A DNA stretch of 64,000 nucleotides, taken from assembly GCA_037893245.1 (NCBI GenBank), contig JBAIAA010000450.1, positions 62,001-126,000 on the forward strand. Direction: 5' to 3'. Origin of the DNA: Crossaster papposus (lineage: Eukaryota > Echinodermata > Asteroidea > Velatida > Solasteridae). Made by a program: the position numbers and the translations under genes. The notes below the pieces were generated by a model. It saw nothing but the letters and a program-made list of their open reading frames with translations. It was not told the origin of the DNA and did no database searches. Shown piece by piece: positions 25,680 to 38,600 of the stretch (the stretch's first letter is position 1; the number at the start of each line of letters is the position of its first letter).

Positions 25680-27832
25680 CATTCTGTCTACACGCACATT
25701 CTGAAACTTTTACTTTTACAAATTGTTTTCCCCTCTGGTATTTTGGCCTCTGTTGTCTCTTTCAGCAAATTATTTTGTCAAACAACCATTGCCAATAGTA
25801 AAAACTAAAAATGTAAAACTGTTCACATGGTTTAATACAAAATAGTAAACAATACGAAGCAATAAAATATATCTACGTTGTCCATATATCTTAGTTGTCT
25901 ATAAAAATGCAATCACTAAAACGTAACACAAGCAGCTGTGAATGTAAAAGGTAGTTTGGGTTGTTTATTTACAATTTCCCAGCCATGGTCAAGCTTTAAA
26001 AAAATAGATTGGCAACTATATTTCAGAAGTTGTTAATAAATGCCGTTGATTTGCAGGAAAATTACGAGATTATGTATTATACAGCAGCAAAATGGAAACA
26101 AAAATCCCCAAAACACGTTATTAAAACGAAAATTATTGCATTACACTTAGCAAGGTAATATGGCAGAAAGTATCTGCTCTGTAGTATTTTTTTCCTCTCT
26201 CGCCAGAATATCAACGCATGACTGCACAACAGTGTTTGTCCAGCTGCTGCACTGCACAATGAACCCGAGCGTGCAGCCGTCACACAGGCTAAATCATTTT
26301 AGGTCCAACTGTAGCAAGTATTTTGATATAAACTTGGTATGACGTACGAAACTGGAGTACAGAAGATTTTAATCTACAGATTTTATGAAACTTTCTGGTA
26401 TTATTATTTTGACAATAATCATTCAGAAATGTAGCAGAGATGTACTTGACGTTAAAAATGGTACTTCAAACGTAAAAGAAATTATTTTACTGTTTCAACA
26501 GTAAAACTATTAAGAACTGACTTATTAATATATACCCCTATGCTGGTACAGGTAATAGTATACCTGTAATAGTATATTATTATCCTGTTGGTATAGTAGC
26601 ATATTTATGTATTTTGTTTACTTTACATAATATTGGGGAGATACCGTCTTTGTCTACTATTCCCTAATTCTGTGAATTACCCCTGCAGGCACTTTAAGTC
26701 ATGATGCGGGGACAATTTAAACCAAAATAAAATGTTCACTTTTTGATGTACATGCATGTTTGTAATTTCAACTTCAATTATACACATATTTACAGAATGT
26801 TTTTCTGAGATATTTTTAGACAAACTAGGACATGCCAGCCAGATTTCTGACAGGTGTGTTTGGAAGCCCTTCATGTTACAAGCCTTCTTGTCAATGATTA
26901 TGGGAGGACATAAAATGAGTGAAGCACGAACAACAATATCGTGCTAGAAAGCAGATGACGTCTGCTTTAAAAATAGATTTGAGACTTCAATCTTGGCTGG
27001 TGAAATACTCAGGACCTCGTTATTGCCTCAAACTGGGAAAATGTGTCAGCTAATTTATTTTGCATGTTTTTTTCAGTACTTAAGGTCCCTGTCTCAAAAA
27101 AAAGTATATGACAGATTTTCAAAAACTGAGAAATAAACCAATAAGTTGACGGAAAGCAAAAGCAAAAAAAACCAAACCTGTTGCCTCAGTTTAAAATGTT
27201 GATGATGTAGCATTTAATTCCATTCTCGGCTGTCTTCAAATTTCCCTGATAATCTTGGATTGTATCCTTGAATGAGCATGACCCCATTGACAGGTTCATC
27301 GTTCCACTTTGGTACTGAAGTCGGGACATCTCTTCTGGTTTTCTTGTAAGAAACTGAAGTACTGACTTGTCATACAAGCTAGACGTCCACTACATTGTTA
27401 CAAAAGAATTGTGCATTTTACATATTACAACCGACTCTACATGTAGTCAATACAAACTCTGTTAATAAAAACTCTGGTTTATATAGCAAACAAAAAGCCC
27501 CGGTCCCTACTCTGCAATTATGTGCACAGTGAATGGGACCGACACTCCACTTAATACAAAACACTTTTGCGAGGTCCGCTTGAGATAAACAAGTCGACCG
27601 TACGATTACAAGTTGTACAGTGTGAAGAATCCAACGCTTACAAATGTGAACCCATCTCTACTGAATTTAATTTTTCAATGGAGAGCATTTCTTTTTTTTC
27701 AATTGAGCCATCTTAGCTTTTGAATTCTGTAAGATTCAAATGTTTTGTAATTTCCTTTGTTGGATTCTGTTGAATTAGGAAAAATGAAGAAAACTATTCA
27801 ACTCACCACTGACTATGACCAGCTCAACCCCC

Positions 27833-29635
27833 TCAGTTTTCTTCTTTGATTTGCAAACCAGTTGGACTAACAGGTTCTGTCACTAGATCTGCCAAACCAC
27901 TTCTTCTTCCACTGCAATCTAAACCAGTGTTCCCTTTCAGAGTCTTAGCTGAGCTGCTGTTCACAGTGGCAGGGTGGCTGGATAGGCTGCAGGCTTCGTC
28001 ATTGGGAGAAGTGTCTCTCGATAGCTCTGGATAGTGTTCTACTCTGGGGCTAGTGGCAGGTGCTTCGGAGGCTTCTCTGACTAAAACATTAGTTCTTCGA
28101 CTCCCTGAGGAATCTCTAGCACCATTGTGTGAATCATATCTTCGGCTGGTCCCCGACGGCGACCTGTCAGAAACTGTCCAGGGCGATGTGGGAAAGCTTG
28201 CCGTTGTGTCCACGTACACATTGTCCCGGATTTGTAAACTCCTGGATGAGATTCCCCACATTGTCCTCCCGATCCCTCCTTGAGTTATTAATCCTTTACT
28301 GCAGCTTGGGACTGGCACAGACAGGCTAGCTTCAAGGAGTCGAGCCTGTGCCTCCGCCTCGGCCTGCATACGCCATCGCTGCTCATGGTAATGATTCTGC
28401 TCTCTCCCACGATAGTCCATCTCATGGACAGAGTCTGGAGGTTCAATCTTGATGTCAACATGCTGAGGAGACCTTACAGGTGACTGATCCTTCTGACTGG
28501 AATACTCTCGTAGAGGCTCCAGTGCACTATACCTTTGTCGTGCTTTGGGTGACTCTCTAATGTTTGGAGAGCCTCTGTTGGGAGATCCTACATTGAAATT
28601 AGGAGAGCCAATATTAATATTAAGTAAATCCACGTGTGGGAATTCCCGCCCAGGAGAATTTCTCATCTCTGAGGCAGATGGATGACCCGAACCTTGAAGA
28701 GGAAAGGGTGAAAGCACTGGAACAGTCTTGGATGACACGTGCATTTGAGGTACTGAAAAGGCAGGCCTATTTATGGATATTGTGCCTCCTTGGAAGTTCA
28801 GAGACTGGGGTTTTGTTGATACCAGAGTGTTGATTACTCCTGGAGGTGGTCGTGTTAGTTCAGTAGTTGGGTAGGAACATCCCTTCGGTACATTAGGGGA
28901 TGATGAGGTGCTGCTAGATAAAATGATGCTTGGAATGACGGGACTGGCGGGTTTGTCTGAGTGATTCCTGGCCACTGATAACATGGAGGGGTCTGTTGTT
29001 GAAGTGTAACATGTGGGCAACCTTGAGGAACTTGGAAATTGAAGACTCTTGGAGGTATTTGTGGTTGATGTCACAGCTGTTGTGGGGACTGGGATGCCAT
29101 GAAGTCGCATCAGATCAAAAAAGGTATGTGGTACTGGAGGCTTTGGAGATGTCTTACTGCTTGTGGTCGTTGAAGCAAGACTAGGCGCATTTAATGGATG
29201 CTGACTGGATATCAAGTCTAATGGAGTCTTTTTGACCTTGAAGCTGGGCTGAGGTCCAAACTTCCTGGTGGTCAGAAACGGGTGCACGCTACTGCTTCCC
29301 TCAGTAGACATGATGGACGATGGCGGTCGGCTGTAACCAGACAGATCCAGCGGACTCGATTCATCTGTGGAGCCATCCTTCCTGGGCTCTCTCAACTCAA
29401 ACGGGAAATACGGAGTTGGATGGAAGGCCCTCCCGCTGAGATCCAAAGGTACTGTGTTTTCAGTTACAGTTCCAAAGCTACCGAAGCTGGAGGAGACCAC
29501 AAATTTGGCCTGGCTAGGTCTCGGTTGGAGAGTCTCTGTTGGAATGCTACGTTCTGGCATGACTCGTAAGATGTTATCCTGCCATAGTGGAAGAGGTAGC
29601 CGACTTGTAGGTTCGGAGAATCTTGACCAGGGTAC
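27833..29635 (-). CDS. PLDLS-gene last coding exon
   Basis: Acceptor tttaaacag; stop TGA ends at 27833. 600 residues. Two exact PLDLS motifs, PLDLI, many SP/TP sites, NIGSPNFNVGSPNRGSPNI mini-repeats, IKIEPPD and the C-terminus GLQIKEEN. Confidence 0.9.
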   Translation of the reverse strand, partial: VPWSRFSEPTSRLPLPLWQDNILRVMPERSIPTETLQPRPSQAKFVVSSSFGSFGTVTENTVPLDLSGRAFHPTPYFPFELREPRKDGSTDESSPLDLSGYSRPPSSIMSTEGSSSVHPFLTTRKFGPQPSFKVKKTPLDLISSQHPLNAPSLASTTTSSKTSPKPPVPHTFFDLMRLHGIPVPTTAVTSTTNTSKSLQFPSSSRLPTCYTSTTDPSMLSVARNHSDKPASPVIPSIILSSSTSSSPNVPKGCSYPTTELTRPPPGVINTLVSTKPQSLNFQGGTISINRPAFSVPQMHVSSKTVPVLSPFPLQGSGHPSASEMRNSPGREFPHVDLLNINIGSPNFNVGSPNRGSPNIRESPKARQRYSALEPLREYSSQKDQSPVRSPQHVDIKIEPPDSVHEMDYRGREQNHYHEQRWRMQAEAEAQARLLEASLSVPVPSCSKGLITQGGIGRTMWGISSRSLQIRDNVYVDTTASFPTSPWTVSDRSPSGTSRRYDSHNGARDSSGSRRTNVLVREASEAPATSPRVEHYPELSRDTSPNDEACSLSSHPATVNSSSAKTLKGNTGLDCSGRRSGLADLVTEPVSPTGLQIKEEN

Positions 29636-32600
29636 CTGTTTAAACAAATTGAATAAAAAAGATGAAATTCTACAGGGTGGTTAAAAAAATGTAACCCAAA
29701 TTTAAGGTGCTTGTTTACCCACTTCCTACAAATCCAGAGAATTTGTGTTTCTAGTGTTGATGAGTAAGGTGTTTAGAAATAATCCTAGCAAAATGCTAGG
29801 TCTAGCCTAATTAAATCTCAAGATATCACAGATCGTATGTACAAAACTGGCTTGTCCACTGGAGCTCACATTTAATTTAGTCTGTTTTGCATGCATCCGT
29901 AATGGGCTATACATGTATCTTGAGATCCACTTAAGTTGGACCTACCATTTTTGTCTAAACACCCTACTTAGTCACTAGGTATTTGGAGGCTACCCTCAGT
30001 CGCTATGTGTTCAGGACTCGATGTACAAAGTACATGTGCTTTTTTTGACATTTTGCTAAATACTTCAAACTCGCTCAAATTTCAGTGAAATCCCCGTATT
30101 TGACATAGGGGTGGGTATTTTGTTTTTCAGTCGACTTGTTTATCCTCTTAATGATAATATAATTATTTTCCAAACACTTTCTGTGACACTGTTTAGGACA
30201 CTGTTTAGGAAAAGCGTAAAGTCTGAAATCAAAACGGATCATCTTGAACAAAATGCATTTGTTTTGTCCTACCTCCCAGGGTACCCTTGTTGGGGGTGGT
30301 GATGCAGCATCAGTATCTGTATCCGCCGACTGTGTCTCAATTGACGACTGAGATGCAACCTCATCTCTATCATCAACCTCGTTTGTATGTTGGGCTGTGA
30401 CCTCCAGCAATCCACTCTTGTTGCGAGACTCGGCATGGTGCTGGGAGACAATGTGCTGCTCTATTCCACACTTACTGTTGCAGACAAAGTCACAGTCCGG
30501 GCACTGCAGCAACAAGATCTCTCGTCCAGAACAGCGACAGCAAAATGCAGTGAACAGCTTGCCGTAAATGTCTGGCACATCTCGGGAACCCTGCTCCTGG
30601 TAGGACATGGGCTCCTTAGGGTGGTTCTTGAGTTTAACGGAAGTGGGTCCTGCACAGTTTGTCAGTTTCGACTTGTCTTCGTGTACTGGGTCTTTAATGG
30701 GGGAGTCCGTTGTCCTATTCGATAGACGGGATCTCTTTAAGCCCTTACGATACTTAAGTGTTGATGGATCGTAGGAGTAGCTGTCAACAGGTCCAGAAGG
30801 TGTCTTTGCTGGTTCAAGCAGAGAGCAAGATCTGATGTCCGAAGGGAGTGAATCTGGTGTTGATACTGATACAGTAGGGCTGGATGACTCTCTGGCCAGG
30901 GGTTGCTGAATGAGTAAGGACACGGGCAGGTAGCCTCCGGGCAAAGGCCAGCTTGGAACAATGGGTAAAAGCTGGCCTTCAGGACCCATCACCACTCCTG
31001 CATTGGATGGGATCATAGGAACTTGCCCTGCTAGGGTTGGCAGGCTGCCAGACATTGAAACCAAAGGTATACCGTTAGGAGAGTGAGGTATGGGAATACT
31101 GCCATTAGGATTAGGTGTCAGTACCGAGTCCCTGTCAGGAGGTCGACTTGTTGGAGAAGGAACAGGTGTACTAGCATTGCTATGCTCAGAGGGAGCCCTC
31201 TCCACACCACCCCTACCTAACTGAAGCAATGCTTTGATGGTTGCGTCATCTTGCTCTCGTCCTGGTGGCAGAGATAATCTCTCTGAGGAGGTGGAATCCC
31301 TGCTGCCAGGAGTTGAGGGATTGGAACTGTAGGGGCTAGGGACCTGGAGAGATGCAGATGGTGTTCTCTTTTGAACATCAGGCTCCCTGGAATCTGGGCC
31401 AGCTGGAGACAAGGGATGCTGATGGATCATGGACGGACTAGGAGGCAGAGATCGACTCATCTGGATTCCCAATTCTGATGAGTGCCTGGGACTTGGTGGA
31501 GCACTGTGCATCATGATGGCTGGCGACATTGGCTGAGGACTCCCAAGAGGTAGACTAGGTGCAGGTGAGCCTGGCATTGACATCTGGCCTGGAGAGCTTG
31601 GGAGTGCCAATGGCGACTGAACCACGGAGGATCGCTGTGACGAAGAGGACTTGGAACGTGATCGAGGTGGATATAGTCTTATCCCTACTGCCTTCGCAGG
31701 ACCCGTGGGAGGAGGTGGCCTTGGTCGATACTGTCTTCGCGGTGGGGGAACATAGACAGTTCTGGGTGCAAGCTTAGGGTTGCAGGCATAAGGAAACTTT
31801 GGTACAGGCTTCAGTGACTTGGCACCAGACATGGCCACTTTCTTACACTTCAAACAAATGCTAAATATTGCACTTTCTTGCGGAGATGCATCTTTGCTTG
31901 TATTCGGTGGAATTGGATTTTGACACATAAAGCAGCGTCCAGCGGAGACATTATTCCTGTAATTGTCAATGTCCGGCTTCTTAAATGGATGTGGACTCTT
32001 CTTATCTTGGCATCTCTTGCTGTTAGGAGAGATCCTTTGATCACTTGAAGATACCTTTAATAAAATACACATTAAAAGACCATAACTGAATAGGTTATAG
32101 GCAGTATGGAAAGGCTTCCTCAAAAGCTAAGTAATATATTTTTAAGGTCATTTCCAGAATGCAATTGTTTAAAGTTGATCACCAGATCTCATATATTTGT
32201 ATAAATGATATCTTGGTGGGAATGAGGTGGTACAACTTCAAATCAAATATTTTAATTTATCAATTCACTTGAAACCAAATGTGAAGCATATTTTATGGCA
32301 ACCACAATTGAAACTTGAAGGAACTTTGTCAACTTCACTCTCAAATCAGTTGATAACATGGGCAAAACTGTTTAACCCGTTGAATGCAGAATTATTAAGA
32401 TGGACTTTATCAAACAATTAAAAACATATTTTTGTCAAACAGGGACTATTTTGAGTTGATATTTTAAAGTCACTTGAGAGTGACAGTTGTAAGTACCTGT
32501 AGGGATTTATTTGTAGACTCTTCCTGTTTAGATGGAGAATTTTCAGCAATTTGCCCAGCATGCGGGCTTACTGGCAGCCTCTCCAATTTGCCATCACTGT

Positions 32601-35600
32601 TGTTGGTTATCTCTTCAGGTTGGCTTCTCTCCTTCGCCGTCGAGGTCTCGTCCGTACTGGGCTTATCTTGCAATGAACTAGAGCTTGCGGGTGAGGGGAC
32701 CCGCAGAGGTAGTTTAGGTGGTGGAACGTCAAAGTCCAATATGATGGGCTGCATGGTGGCTAGGTTCTTCCATTCGGTTATCAGTCCATTGTGGGGGGAG
32801 GAAAGCTCAATCATAGCACCTTCTTTTCGTGGTTTCTTGTTTATCTTCTCGACACCATATCGCATTTTCTGGAACCCGCTAAGGTCCACGTTGTGCCGCT
32901 TGCGTGGTCTGGACTGCGCTAGACTGCGGTTAATATTGTTGTTTGGCTCACTGGTAGCCAGAATGGGATGAGGCATTGGGATTGTCCCCGGTAACCCAGC
33001 GGCAGGAAACAGCATACCACGCGGGGGGATGGGATGGTGTGGTGGAAGCACAAGCATTGGTCGCCAGTGGGGTGCCACCAGACCAACGCTAGGAGCAACG
33101 GAAACAACAGGTGTAGAAGCTTGGTTGGCATCGCGGATCAGCTGAAACCAAATATATAACCAAGGATAGAATGTTAATAATTGAAAAATGAATACGGTGG
33201 GTTTACATTGTATACACAAGAATGTCAAGCAGGAAACATTCACTTGAACATTTATAGAGGTTAAAGTGTGTTCAAATCTGCTGCGGGAATACTTGCTTTC
33301 ATGTCACAAATTTGCGCCAACATTCACGTTTGCGCCGAATATGAACTGATCTTTACGGTATGAATACATGTATAAGGGTCGTAGGGGTCAATGTGTTGGA
33401 GTCAATGTGTTGGAGTCAACACCTGAATAAATTCCCCTCAAATGATTGGTGGATTGTTTATCACGTGCACTGAATTATTCGTTCCATCACACGGTTATAT
33501 ATTTACCGTTGACCAATGTTCTATTTACGATCTGACCAATCAGATGGCGAGGATTTATTCAGACTTTGTATAAAACAAATAATGAATGTTTTACGTTCGT
33601 GTGATGAAAAGAATAATTTCATTCGGTGACAGATGGAATGTTCTATTCCACGAGGCGAACATTCAATCTGTCACCTCATGAAATTAATCTTACCATTGCA
33701 CTCACAAACATTCACTTGTTTGTATATTTGTATAGTATACTTGTATAGTAGCACATGCAGAGGTAATATGTAAGTAAATTCCATTCACATTGTACAAATA
33801 CATACACTAGTACTTTTATTGTCCATGTAACAATGTACAATTTGAACCCAAACGACACTCTTCATAAAAGCATTTTTGTTCCTATTCAACACAAACCTGA
33901 TGGAATCTAGCCAGCCTCATCAATCCGTCCATTGTGGTTTCCCAAAAATCGAATTCCAATACAGACCAACCATCAATAACTCCATCCAACCAATTTAGTT
34001 TGTTCTCTTTTCACAAGACTTTCCTCTTAACAACAAAACTTATCCACAAAGAACCTGTAGCTTACTGAAAAGTGCTGTACTGTAGCACTAAAATGTACAT
34101 ACATACCGATAGTGACGGTGTCATATGAAAATCAGACTATGAAATTCAGACCTTTTTTTCCTATTATTAGTTAAACCTTGTCCTGTGACCGGTCACTCTC
34201 CTAATTATCTCCACTTGAGCATGCGCAATATCTCAAATGAGTCTGGATTACATAGAGACTGATATTCACGCTACACCAGTACATGTACCTGTACATGTAT
34301 GGCGTACAGAAAATCATGAGTTTGAGAAATATCACTGTTAAAAGTAGGTCCAAAAGTTATATTGACTTACTCAAACCTCTGTTTAGTTGTACGCCCCGAC
34401 TAAATGCGGTCAAATAAGAGAAGGGCATTTAATCTTGTACCAGACAGTTGCAGTCTGTATGTTTGTCACACTTACAATTCGATCGTACACGTTGTACACA
34501 TAATCCTTGCAGATAAAGATCTTAATATTTCCTGACATTTAGGTTGGGTTCAAATTTTCAAAAGTCTACCAGATTTAAAGGGAAACCACATCTCAAAATT
34601 TGTATTTCTGTGGAGACATCTTTGTTTAAAATCCAATTTTTATTTCTGTCTTACAGCTCTGTGATATTGACACCTGGAGGCTGGGGCAAATTTCACAAAA
34701 CGTGTAAGCACACAAATTTGCTTAGCACAAAAAAGTATTGCTCAGTAGAAACTCATGTGCTTTTCATGCTAAGCAAAAAACAGCTAAATACCAGTCACAA
34801 ATAATATACATCACCTGAAAAATTGGTTTGTAAACCTGTTTTTGCCAAGGATGAATTTTCATGCTAAGCAATTTGTTGTGCTTACACGTTTTATGAAATT
34901 GGCCCCAGCAATCTTCCATTTGTCTTTGACACTTACATTTTTAACCTGGTCAGCGGCAAACGCTTGTCCATTCTCGGTTTCCCTCCACTCCTGTATGGCC
35001 CGTTTTTTGACTGGTTTCAGCATCACTGGGGAAGGCTCTCTACTATCACTGTCCGATTGTACGGTCATCAATGACTGCATGAACAGACACACAAAAGGAG
35101 GAACCAAAACACCATTGATAAATATTTACAAAGCAGACGCTTTAATAATAAACCCTCCCTCTCTCTGTGTCAAATTTAACAGTTCTGTAAACTAACTTGT
35201 GTTAGTACAGTTGATAGGCTGAGATACTGTAGTTGTGTTTAGAACTGAAGGTATGGTACCATGTTTTGATTGACATTAATAGCTATGGTGAGCAGACTAG
35301 ATGGCTTGTACAGGTACCCATTCGCAGATGTGTATCTGATTGTGTACAAAATGGGGACTAACTACATATGGGGGCACTTTTTGAAAAAAGGCAGGTTTTT
35401 TTTTAAAGATGGTCGGCTGATCATCATTGAAAATTGATTTTCAATTTTTTGAGAAATAACAGCACACAGTTAAGTAAAGTAAAGATATTCCAGTATAATT
35501 TGGTAGTTTTTTTAAATGTTTGCATACGTTGCATGTACAATGTACATTACCTTTAAAGACAAACAATTTACTCTACAAACTGTTAAAATCAGAGTAAAAA

Positions 35601-38600
35601 GTTTAATGAACCAATTTTTTTCTGAGAACTTCTCCAGCAGATCTCCCAACCAGGAATTTCTGGGTCATTCTAAGACTCAATGCTACAATGTCTAGGGGAG
35701 TTACATGTACAATTTAAAAACATATTTGCCATGTGTTTAGAGAACAACTTTGAGTTTTTACTTCATTTTTTCCCCTGGAGTGTGTGGGCTTCCCTAATGC
35801 CCAAGAATCCAGGGTTATCCCTCCCACACACGCAACTAAAAAAAGACATGAAACTTCCTTCCTTGTCCACTCTCCAGTTAGTTGGCTTTACGCAGTGTCA
35901 TCAATATGCTCACTATCATGTGATCAAATTCACTTTCTTGTTTCACTAATGACGAGAAGTGAGAAGAGGAATGGAGAGGGAAAAATGGAAGTACAGTACA
36001 TGCAAAAGTGTCCAAGTTTGTGCATTTAAACGACGACCTCAAATGACCCCTAGAAGACCTTTAAGCTACATGTATTTCTAAATAGTTGTAAATGAAACCC
36101 TAACCAAGAATTGATGGAAAAATTGTTTGGGATTCAGCCCATTCTAAAAAAAAAATGATCTCACAGAAAGCCATTTTTTTTTATGTGGGTGTAGGGACGA
36201 CAGGCAAGGAATGTATACTATTTTATAGCACATTTTTTGTTTAGTTTGAAGAGTCTTTAAAAACCGACTTGCTTCAACTTTTATCCGCCTCCACATTTAC
36301 ATCACTAACAAATAACCAGCCTTCCCCCCCCCCCCCTCTTCCCGAACAAAGATATTGACTAATTTAAGGAACAAAAAAAGGACTAGATATGATACAGTTG
36401 GTAGAACACCGGAACAGCAATCCAGAGGTCAATGGTTCAAACCCGCTCCAGTCAAGTTCTTTGTTCAATTTTCTAAATATAAAAAATATCCTGTTAGATA
36501 TGCCTGCTAGTTACTTATTTGGTTCAAGACAGGGCACTACTTTACTTCTCTGCACCTTTGGATTGTCTGTTGTGATCTTCCGGCTGCTCTTATCAGCATC
36601 CTTGACATTGCAGGATCCGATCCCAAAGAAGTACTTGCCCTTGCGGCTGTGTCTGGGGAAGGCCCTGCGCAGCACCACGCCAATCTCCAAGTCGCTGACA
36701 GGGCTATGGAATTCCTTGAAGAGAATCTGACGGATGTCCTCGCGGTAGGTCTTCAAGCTGGAAGGGCCATCAAGCGGACCTTCTCTCAGCTTTGTCTTGA
36801 GCCTGGGAGTAGAGAATAAACAAACGCACAGGGTTTTGACAATTATTTCTCTGTTTATAACCTGCTTGTCTTGCCCATGATACTGCCATCCAGTTCCACC
36901 TTGGGCAACAGCCTGCCAAAGAGGCCTTGTGTCTCTGGCTCACATGTACATGTACCTAGCTTCAGCAGGTTGCAGATGCAGTACAGATGTCACCAAACCA
37001 GTGCTGGTCTAATGCAGCAGCAGCAGCAGCAGCAGTAGTAGTACATGTAGTTATAGCCAAGGGAGAGCTATGAAGACAATAATTTGAAAGCTTTTAGGGC
37101 GTTTCTTGATAACGGTGAGAGATGAGGCTTCCTGATGTTGATGTGAATAGTGTTCCACAGTTTGTGGCCGACTTTTAAAAAAGATTTATCCTCAAGAGAT
37201 TATGAACCTGTAGGAATCGAGAGAAGAAGTTTATCATTGGAAGATCTTCAGTCCAGCTCTGCCTGGTTGATACAAAGTGAGTATTAAGTCACACAAGTGA
37301 AGAGGAGAGCCACCAAGTAGGCACTTGTAAACCATCAGAAGAACTTGGAATGATATACGCTGTTGGATAGGTAACCAGTGAAGATTTGTAATGAGAAAAG
37401 TGGCATCCACAGAGAATTTGACAGAGAAGATAAGTCGAGCAGCACGGTTTTTGTGTTTTTTACCTTGAGTTATACCAAAAAGAAGTGAGTTGCAGTAATC
37501 AAGCCCGGATGTTATAAATGTACGAACAACATGGTGACATGTGTCTTGGTCAATGAATTTGTCAGAGATTACGTAGGTGGACAAGAATGTCTCTAAATCA
37601 CATGTGTGGGCTGTCATGGTGCATGTATAACTTGCCTTACGTGTATCTAGCGCTGGCATATGCATAGGATGTGTACATGTCTGGCCTACACAAAATGTAT
37701 GATGAGAAGAGATTCTGAAACACACATTAAAGTTATACGTAGTACATGTATATTATTGTGTAAGGTGTATGCAAGTGATTGTATGCATCTCATACACATT
37801 CAGTAGAACTTATGTCCAACAATGATGTAGTGGGAGAGTGCAGGTTTGTTTTTGATTGAATTAGGGGATTGAGGACGACGAGAAACTTTTTTATTTTATT
37901 TGGCCTAAGATGTTAGACATACATGTGTACATGTACTGGTACACGTACATTGGAGACAGTGACAGATTTTATTTGAAATCTGGTCGAACAATAGAACTGA
38001 GGTTTACGTGTAAAAATTATTTCTTGCTAGCTGAACACAGAAAAAGGGCGATATTTATTTAATTAAGAAAAAAACTAAGAAAAAGGGCAATAATTTTTAA
38101 TTAGGAAAAAAACTGTTCTTGACATTTTTGTAAAGTACGTGCATAAACATTTATTTATAATTTATAAAATGTAAAAGTGGCAAGACTAACTCCAAGATGT
38201 GATGATGAATAACAATGTTGTACATTATAGTTGGTACATGTACATGTACAAAATTGTAATCGTTTGTTCTCCAACATCAATAGGTAATCCACACATTCTA
38301 GTAGTACTTACCGGTACATGCAATTCTAAATAATTGTTTACTGCGTAACACACAAGGTAACATATTTATCGTTTCTCAGGAGTAGTACATGCATCTGTTC
38401 AAATGGGGGGAAAACACATCGAATACAGATTAACTTCAAAGCTACTTGTAAAATGAGAACATCTTTTCTACCAAACAACAGGATCTATGCATGCCTCAAG
38501 ATGTACGTGCATTGTCAATAAGATCTACGGCAACTTCCACAGGTATCTTGGGATTCTGATTAAAGAGCACTGGCAGATCCTGGGGGAGAAAACGGAAAAC

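Larger units (their letters stand above)
23609..27832. other. Intergenic DNA and 3' UTR of the - strand gene
   Basis: No coding similarity. On the - strand AATAAA occurs at 27054-27059 and 25964-25969, possible poly(A) signals for the gene ending at 27833. A twin CRE palindrome lies at 25650-25676. Confidence 0.5.
33142..34936 (-). other. Intron of the PLDLS gene with inserted elements
   Basis: Holds a TIR element (about 33418-33565), a long hairpin (33584-33713) and MITE copy 2 (34680-34909). No exon is seen. Confidence 0.7.

Noticed and set aside
28129-29569. + strand open frames across 27.8-33 kb
   Set aside because: Antisense shadows of the PLDLS gene, whose own frame is far longer and joins in phase.
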